From Pauljensenia hongkongensis (lineage in GTDB: Bacteria; Actinomycetota; Actinomycetes; Actinomycetales; Actinomycetaceae): a DNA stretch of 34,903 bases. The translations under genes were made by a program, and so were the position numbers. The DNA is taken from contig NZ_CP017298.1 of assembly GCF_001746855.1 (NCBI RefSeq), positions 946,422 through 981,324 on the forward strand, written 5' to 3'. Positions 30,694 to 34,903 of the stretch are shown here, one piece after another. The notes beneath the pieces were generated by a model. That model searched no databases and had not been told where the DNA came from. It saw nothing but the letters and a program-made list of their open reading frames with translations. Each line of letters begins with the position of its first letter. The stretch's first letter is position 1.

Positions 30694-31704
30694 CTACTCG
30701 CCCCGCTTGGCGGAGCCGGCGAAGGCGGAGAGGACGTCGGTGAGCATGTCGGGGGTGATGGTCACCGACCCGATGGAGGGCATGTTGTGGGCCATCTCCT
30801 TGAGGGCGAAGGCGCGCACCACGTCGGGCCCGGCTTCGGCCAGGGCGCGGACGTAGGCCGCCTCGTTGGCGATCTTGGCGCCGCCGACGCGCTTCCAGTC
30901 GTCCTCGTTGGCCTTGGCCAGGGTCTCGATGCGCCGCGCCTCGGCTTCGACGGCGATCGCGTCGGCGGCGGCCTTCTCCTCCGCCTCGCGCCGGCTGTTG
31001 CGGCCCTCCTGGTCGACCAGGTCGGCGCGTTTGCGGGCCAGGTCGAGCTTCGACTGCAGCTCGTTCTCGGAGATCTGGGACTCGCGCGCGACCGCGAGGG
31101 CCCTGCGCTCGTACAGGGCGCGGTCGGCCTCGGCCTGGAGCCGTTCGAGGAGCGGGGCTCGCAGGGAGGATTCGACGCCCTCGTCGGGGCGCAGCGCCAT
31201 GAGCCGGGCGTCGACGACGCCCACGCCGGTGGCGCGCAGTTGTTCGTCGCGCTCGAAGGCGAGGACGAGGGCGGCGCCGACCTCGTCGAGCGAGCCGGAG
31301 ATGGCCTCGGACAGGGGCATCGCCGCGATCGCCGAGGCCAGGGAGGAGGAGGCGAGCCGGGTGACCAGTTCGTCGATCTGCCACAGGCCCTGCGGATCGG
31401 CGGAGGCGCCGCGCGGGTAGAGACCGAAGTCGTAGTGCTTGGCGGCGGCTTCGGGGTCCTCGATCCGGTAGGTGATGGACACCTGCGCGTTGACGTTCTG
31501 CTGGTCGGCGGAGGGGGTCTGGACGAGGAAGCTGTGGGCGCGGTCCGCGATGGGCACTTCGGCGAGCGCGCTCCTTCCGGCGCGCAACCAGAAGGACTGG
31601 CCGACTCCGGACCGGATGGTGCGCCCGGCGCGGATCTGGATGACGTGGTCGCCGGGGCCGCCCTGGTAGCGGATGACGAGGGGGTGGTGGTGGAGGGTTC
31701 CCAT
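30694..31704 (-). CDS. SPFH/band-7 domain protein
   Basis: This 336-residue protein begins with a beta-rich SPFH domain (about 1-170, with AQVSITYRIEDPEAAAKHYDFG). A long charged alpha-helical region follows (about 175-275, rich in Glu, Arg, Ala: EADRALYERRALAVARES) that should form a coiled coil, then a C-terminal segment. No N-terminal membrane anchor is evident, so it may assemble on the membrane peripherally or in the cytoplasm. AAGGAG precedes ATG 31704. It is the first gene of a two-gene unit with the NAD-kinase-like gene, divergent from the NrtR-type gene across two palindromes, so the two units are probably co-regulated. Confidence 0.75.
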   Translation of the reverse strand: MGTLHHHPLVIRYQGGPGDHVIQIRAGRTIRSGVGQSFWLRAGRSALAEVPIADRAHSFLVQTPSADQQNVNAQVSITYRIEDPEAAAKHYDFGLYPRGASADPQGLWQIDELVTRLASSSLASAIAAMPLSEAISGSLDEVGAALVLAFERDEQLRATGVGVVDARLMALRPDEGVESSLRAPLLERLQAEADRALYERRALAVARESQISENELQSKLDLARKRADLVDQEGRNSRREAEEKAAADAIAVEAEARRIETLAKANEDDWKRVGGAKIANEAAYVRALAEAGPDVVRAFALKEMAHNMPSIGSVTITPDMLTDVLSAFAGSAKRGE

Positions 31705-31735
31705 GGCGTTCTCCTTGCTCGGGTGGTTCCCACTT

Positions 31736-31758
31736 GTTTACGTCATACCGACGATAAC
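31736..31758. promoter_or_regulatory. Candidate NrtR operator 1
   Basis: A 23-base imperfect palindrome, GTT..CGTC-N5-GACG..AAC, with 7 of 9 arm positions paired, in the divergent region between the SPFH and NrtR-type genes. Confidence 0.5.
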
Positions 31759-31767
31759 CTCCCGCCT

Positions 31768-31791
31768 GTTTAATGTCAACTCGACGCAAAC
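31768..31791. promoter_or_regulatory. Candidate NrtR operator 2
   Basis: A second, looser site with the same parts, GTTTA..TGTC-N5-GACG..AAAC, 32 bases from the first (about three helical turns). A half site (ATAACGTCA) overlaps the start codon at 31808. Confidence 0.45.
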
Positions 31792-31795
31792 GGGG

Positions 31796-31801
31796 TAGGA
31801 T
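31796..31801 (+). promoter_or_regulatory. -10 box of a leaderless NrtR-type transcript
   Basis: TAGGAT ends seven positions before ATG 31808 and no ribosome site is present, so transcription probably starts at the A of the start codon. Operator 2 lies in the -10/-35 region. Confidence 0.5.
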
Positions 31802-31807
31802 AACGTC

Positions 31808-32563
31808 ATGATCACCCCGCTCGCCTTCCCGATCGCGGTCGACGTCGTCGCCCTGACGGTCATCGACCGCGCCCTGCACTGCCTCGTCGTGACACGGGGC
31901 ATCGACCCCTACCGGGGGCGGCCCGCGCTGCCGGGCGGCTTCGTGCGCGAGAACGAGCAGACCCTCCAGGCGGCCGAACGCGAACTCGAGGAGGAAACCG
32001 GCATCACTCCCCCCGGGCACCTCGAACAGCTCCGCTCCTACGGCCCCCAGGGCCGCGACCCCAGGGGCCCCGTCCTCTCCGTCGCCCACCTGCTCCTCGC
32101 CCCCCGCTTCTCCCCCGCGCGCCCGGGAGGCGACGCCGCCGGAGCGCACTGGCGCCCCGTCGACGCGCTGCTCGCACCCGGCTCGCCCCTCGCCTTCGAC
32201 CACGCGGCCATCCTGGCCGACGGGGTCGAGCGCGCCCGCTCCAAGATCGAGTACTCCCCCCTGGCCACGTCCTTCTGCGGCCCCGAGTTCACGATCACGC
32301 AGCTCCGCACCGCCTACGAGGCGATCTGGGGCGCGCCCCTGGACCCGCGCAACTTCCACCGCAAGGCGACCAAGACGGCGTCCTTCATAGAAGCGACCGG
32401 GAGGACGGCCCGCGAGGGCGCGGGGCGCCCGGCCGCCCTGTACCGCCTCACCCCCGGCGTCGACGAAACGGCATTCGTCCTGGACCCGCCCCTGCGCCGA
32501 CCGGCCGGACCGGCCCCGGCCCCGCCGACGACCGCCCCTCCCCCGCCGATTGCGCGACAATAG
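31808..32563 (+). CDS. nrtR: NrtR-type Nudix/winged-helix transcriptional regulator of NAD metabolism
   Basis: This 251-residue protein has an N-terminal Nudix domain (about 1-140) and a C-terminal winged helix (about 150-225: YSPLATSFCGPEFTITQLRT...NFHRKATKT), the NrtR layout in which ADP-ribose-type ligands control DNA binding. The Nudix box (about residues 46-68: G-x5-E-x7-RELEEETGI) is complete, so hydrolase activity may persist, whereas many NrtR proteins have lost it. A Pro/Ala-rich tail follows. The gene is divergent from SPFH/NAD-kinase-like and 21 bases before nadE, a likely target. The start at 31808 appears leaderless. Alternative: an ordinary Nudix hydrolase, which the winged helix makes less likely. 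Confidence 0.8.
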   Translation: MITPLAFPIAVDVVALTVIDRALHCLVVTRGIDPYRGRPALPGGFVRENEQTLQAAERELEEETGITPPGHLEQLRSYGPQGRDPRGPVLSVAHLLLAPRFSPARPGGDAAGAHWRPVDALLAPGSPLAFDHAAILADGVERARSKIEYSPLATSFCGPEFTITQLRTAYEAIWGAPLDPRNFHRKATKTASFIEATGRTAREGAGRPAALYRLTPGVDETAFVLDPPLRRPAGPAPAPPTTAPPPPIARQ

Positions 32564-32584
32564 GGCGAGCACTGAAGGAGAACC

Positions 32585-34669
32585 ATGAACTTCCATTCCC
32601 TCTACGACCAGGGCTTCGCCCGCGTCGCCGCCGTCACCCTGCCGGTCCACCCGGCCCGTCCCGCCGACAACGCGCGCGAGATCATCGACGCCGCGCGCCA
32701 GCTCTCCGAGCGCGGCGTCGCACTGGCGGTGTTCCCCGAGCTGTGCGTCTCCGGCTACGCGCTCGACGACCTCCTCCTGCAGGACACCCTCCTCGACAAC
32801 GTCGAGAAGGCCCTGGCCTCGATCGTCGGGGCCAGCGCCGGCCTGCTGCCCCTCCTCGTCGTCGGAGCCCCGCTGCGCAAGGACAACGCCCTGTACAACT
32901 GCGCCATCGCCATCCACCGCGGGCGCGTCCTCGCGATCATCCCCAAGTCCCACCTGCCCAACTACCGCGAGTTCTACGAGAAGCGCTACTTCGTCACCAT
33001 GCCCCCGCGCGCGTGCGAGCGCATCGAGGCGCCCTGGGGCGGCATCGAGGAGTTCAGCGGCGCCCCCGTGTGGGTCCCCTTCGGCCAGGTCCTCCTGTCC
33101 GCAGCCGACGTGCCCGGCCTGACCATCGGCATCGAGATCTGCGAGGACATGTGGGTGCCCGTCACCCCTGCCACCGAGCTGGCGCTCGCGGGCGCGACCG
33201 TCCTGGCGAACCTGTCCGCCTCCCCGATCACCGTGGGGCGCGGCGCCGACCGCGAGCTCATGGTGCGCTCGGTCTCCGCGCGCTGCTCGGCGGCCTACGT
33301 GTACACGGCGGCCGGCATGGGCGAGTCCAGCACAGACCTCGCGTGGGACGGGGAGACCATGGTCTACGAGGCCGGGGACCGCCTCGCCATCGGCGAGCGC
33401 TTCCAGGAGGGCGCCCACATGACGATCGCCGACGTGGACCTCGAGCGCCTGCGCACCGAGCGCAAACGGCAGAACTCGTTCACCGACAACGCCCAGCGCT
33501 ACTTCGCGGGCGACGAGCGGATGACCCCGCAGGAAGTCGAGTTCACGCTCAACCCTCCGCGCACGGACCTGGGGCTCCAGCGCCCTGTCGACCGCTTCCC
33601 CTTCGTCCCCGACGACCCGTCGCGCCTGGAGCAGGACTGCTACGAGGCCTACAACATCCAGGTCGCGGGCCTGGTCCAGCGCCTGCGCGCGATCGGAGAC
33701 CCGAAGGTCGTCATCGGAGTCTCCGGCGGTCTGGACTCGACCCACGCCCTGGTCGTGGCCTCCCGCGCGATGGACCTGCTGGGGCGTCCGCGCACGGACA
33801 TCCTGTGCTACACGCTGCCCGGATTCGCCACCTCCGAGCGCACCAAGAAGAACGCGACCCTGCTGTGCCGCTACCTGGGCACCTCCTTCCAGGAGATCGA
33901 CATCCGCCCGGCGGCCACTCAGATGCTGGCCGACATCGGACACCCCTACGGGGAGGGCGAGGCCGCCTACGACGTCACCTTCGAGAACGTCCAGGCCGGC
34001 CTGCGCACCGACTACCTGTTCCGCTTGGCCAACCACCTGGGCGGCATCGTGCTGGGCACGGGCGACCTGTCCGAGTTGGCGCTGGGCTGGTGCACCTACG
34101 GCGTGGGCGACCAGATGAGCCACTACGCGGTCAACACGGGCGTGCCCAAGACCCTCATGCAGCACCTGATCCGCTGGGTCGTGGCCTCCAAGCAATTCGA
34201 CGACCATGTCGGCGAGGTGCTCCTGTCGATCCTCAACACGGAGATCTCCCCCGAGCTGGTTCCTGCCAAGCCGGGCGAGAAGATGCAGTCCACGCAGGAC
34301 AAGATCGGCCCCTACAACCTGCAGGACTTCACGCTGTACCACGTGCTGCGCCGCGGGGCGCGCCCCTCGAAGATCGCGTTCCTGGCGGAGAAGGCATGGT
34401 CGGACGCGAGCGTGGGCGACTGGCCCGCCGGTTTCCCCGAGGAGGACAAGGCCGCCTACTCACTGGCCGAGATCGTCAAGTGGGAGCGCCTGTTCCTGCA
34501 GCGCTTCTTCAGCCAGCAGTTCAAGCGCAGCGCCCTGCCCAACGGCCCGAAGGTCATGGCGGGCGGCTCCCTGTCCCCTCGCGGGGATTGGCGCATGCCC
34601 GCCGACGTGTCGGGCGCGGATTGGGTCGCCGAACTCGACGGGGCCGTGGAGGGTTTGTTCGAGGCGTGA
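32585..34669 (+). CDS. nadE: Glutamine-dependent NAD+ synthetase
   Basis: This 694-residue two-domain enzyme is near the length of the mycobacterial homologue. The N-terminal nitrilase-type glutaminase (about 1-290) shows the Glu-Lys-Cys triad in [29 protein letters not shown] and [11 protein letters not shown]. The C-terminal synthetase has the P-loop [15 protein letters not shown] and [20 protein letters not shown]. It amidates deamido-NAD to NAD using glutamine-derived ammonia passed through a tunnel. AAGGAG lies just before ATG 32585. It follows the nrtR-type gene by 21 bases, so the two are probably co-transcribed. Confidence 0.96.
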   Translation: MNFHSLYDQGFARVAAVTLPVHPARPADNAREIIDAARQLSERGVALAVFPELCVSGYALDDLLLQDTLLDNVEKALASIVGASAGLLPLLVVGAPLRKDNALYNCAIAIHRGRVLAIIPKSHLPNYREFYEKRYFVTMPPRACERIEAPWGGIEEFSGAPVWVPFGQVLLSAADVPGLTIGIEICEDMWVPVTPATELALAGATVLANLSASPITVGRGADRELMVRSVSARCSAAYVYTAAGMGESSTDLAWDGETMVYEAGDRLAIGERFQEGAHMTIADVDLERLRTERKRQNSFTDNAQRYFAGDERMTPQEVEFTLNPPRTDLGLQRPVDRFPFVPDDPSRLEQDCYEAYNIQVAGLVQRLRAIGDPKVVIGVSGGLDSTHALVVASRAMDLLGRPRTDILCYTLPGFATSERTKKNATLLCRYLGTSFQEIDIRPAATQMLADIGHPYGEGEAAYDVTFENVQAGLRTDYLFRLANHLGGIVLGTGDLSELALGWCTYGVGDQMSHYAVNTGVPKTLMQHLIRWVVASKQFDDHVGEVLLSILNTEISPELVPAKPGEKMQSTQDKIGPYNLQDFTLYHVLRRGARPSKIAFLAEKAWSDASVGDWPAGFPEEDKAAYSLAEIVKWERLFLQRFFSQQFKRSALPNGPKVMAGGSLSPRGDWRMPADVSGADWVAELDGAVEGLFEA

Positions 34670-34746
34670 GCACCGCCCGCACCGGCGCCCCGCCGCTGCC
34701 AGAACGCGGGGCGCAGCGGGCGCTCGGCCAGGATAGGAGGAATGAT

Positions 34747-34903
34747 ATGGGCACAGCCGCCCAGTGGGCCTTCGTGCTCGTCGGCGTTGGACTGGCGGCC
34801 CTCGGGGCGTTCGAACTGGCCGTCGGGGTGTGCGCCCGGGCCGGGCGCGCCTCGGGCCGCCTGGCTCTGCCCCTGCCCGTCGAGGCGGGGTCGGCCCGGT
34901 GGG
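34747..34903 (+). CDS. Start of a small membrane protein (3' truncated by window edge)
   Basis: The visible 52 codons begin MGTAAQWAFVLVGVGLAALG and continue as one hydrophobic segment followed by a basic stretch (CARAGRASGR). AGGAGG (34735-34740) six bases before ATG 34747 gives a clear start; the overlapping ATG at 34742 is in another frame and too close to that site. The family is not recognisable. It lies 77 bases after nadE. Confidence 0.55.
   Translation, partial: MGTAAQWAFVLVGVGLAALGAFELAVGVCARAGRASGRLALPLPVEAGSARW

Noticed and set aside
30545-34342. A 1265-codon minus-strand open frame opposite nadE and nrtR
   Set aside because: Antisense to nadE, with no start signal and no family features.

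Overview
The window is high-GC DNA with actinobacterial gene content: a DUF3017-type membrane protein, a Nudix/winged-helix regulator beside a glutamine-dependent NAD synthetase, an LPXTG-like sorting signal, and apparently leaderless promoters. The mix of host-associated fermentative traits (Pta-AckA, carnitine-type reduction) suggests a member of the Actinomycetaceae (Actinomyces/Schaalia-like). That assignment is an inference from content, not a search result.

Layout. (1) 1-3100: the C-terminal tail of a polymorphic toxin with a Tox-REase-5 nuclease domain, three tandem paralogous immunity genes, and an array of about 20-bp repeats. (2) 3254-16661: a carnitine/crotonobetaine reduction island. 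It has fixABCX (electron-transfer flavoprotein branch) on the minus strand, a divergent TetR regulator, and a long minus-strand operon: MFS transporter, alpha/beta hydrolase, caiA, caiB, caiC, MaoC-type hydratase, second MFS transporter, metallo-beta-lactamase-fold hydrolase. The E. coli-type CaiD, CaiE and BCCT CaiT are absent; the MaoC hydratase and MFS carriers are candidates to replace CaiD and CaiT. (3) 16662-17504: a gene-free stretch with several inverted repeats and a 60-bp tandem repeat. (4) 17505-19991: a YhfC-like intramembrane protease and a cell-wall-anchored endonuclease/exonuclease/phosphatase-fold enzyme. (5) 20040-21000: a fourth immunity paralogue, a scrap of toxin sequence and a second copy of the repeat array, so the region 1 module is duplicated 17 kb away. 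(6) 21254-28875: central metabolism: pgi, a double-length animal/fungal-type phosphofructokinase, a DUF3017 gene, pta and ackA. (7) 28903-29750: two decayed DUF3800 genes facing each other, each preceded by a conserved candidate structured RNA. (8) 29796-34669: an NAD-related cluster: NAD-kinase-like protein and SPFH/band-7 protein, divergent from an NrtR-type regulator and nadE. A partial membrane-protein gene ends the window.

How the genes fit together: CaiC and CaiB would activate carnitine, crotonobetaine or gamma-butyrobetaine to CoA thioesters. The MaoC hydratase would interconvert carnitinyl- and crotonobetainyl-CoA, and CaiA would reduce crotonobetainyl-CoA with electrons delivered by FixABCX, giving an anaerobic electron sink. 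Pgi, PFK, Pta and AckA are the glycolysis/acetate side of the same fermentative lifestyle. The most unusual items are the eukaryote-like PFK with a partly intact C-terminal half, the paired DUF3800 RNA/pseudogene structure, the multi-copy immunity array with a toxin relic, and the rebuilt carnitine operon.
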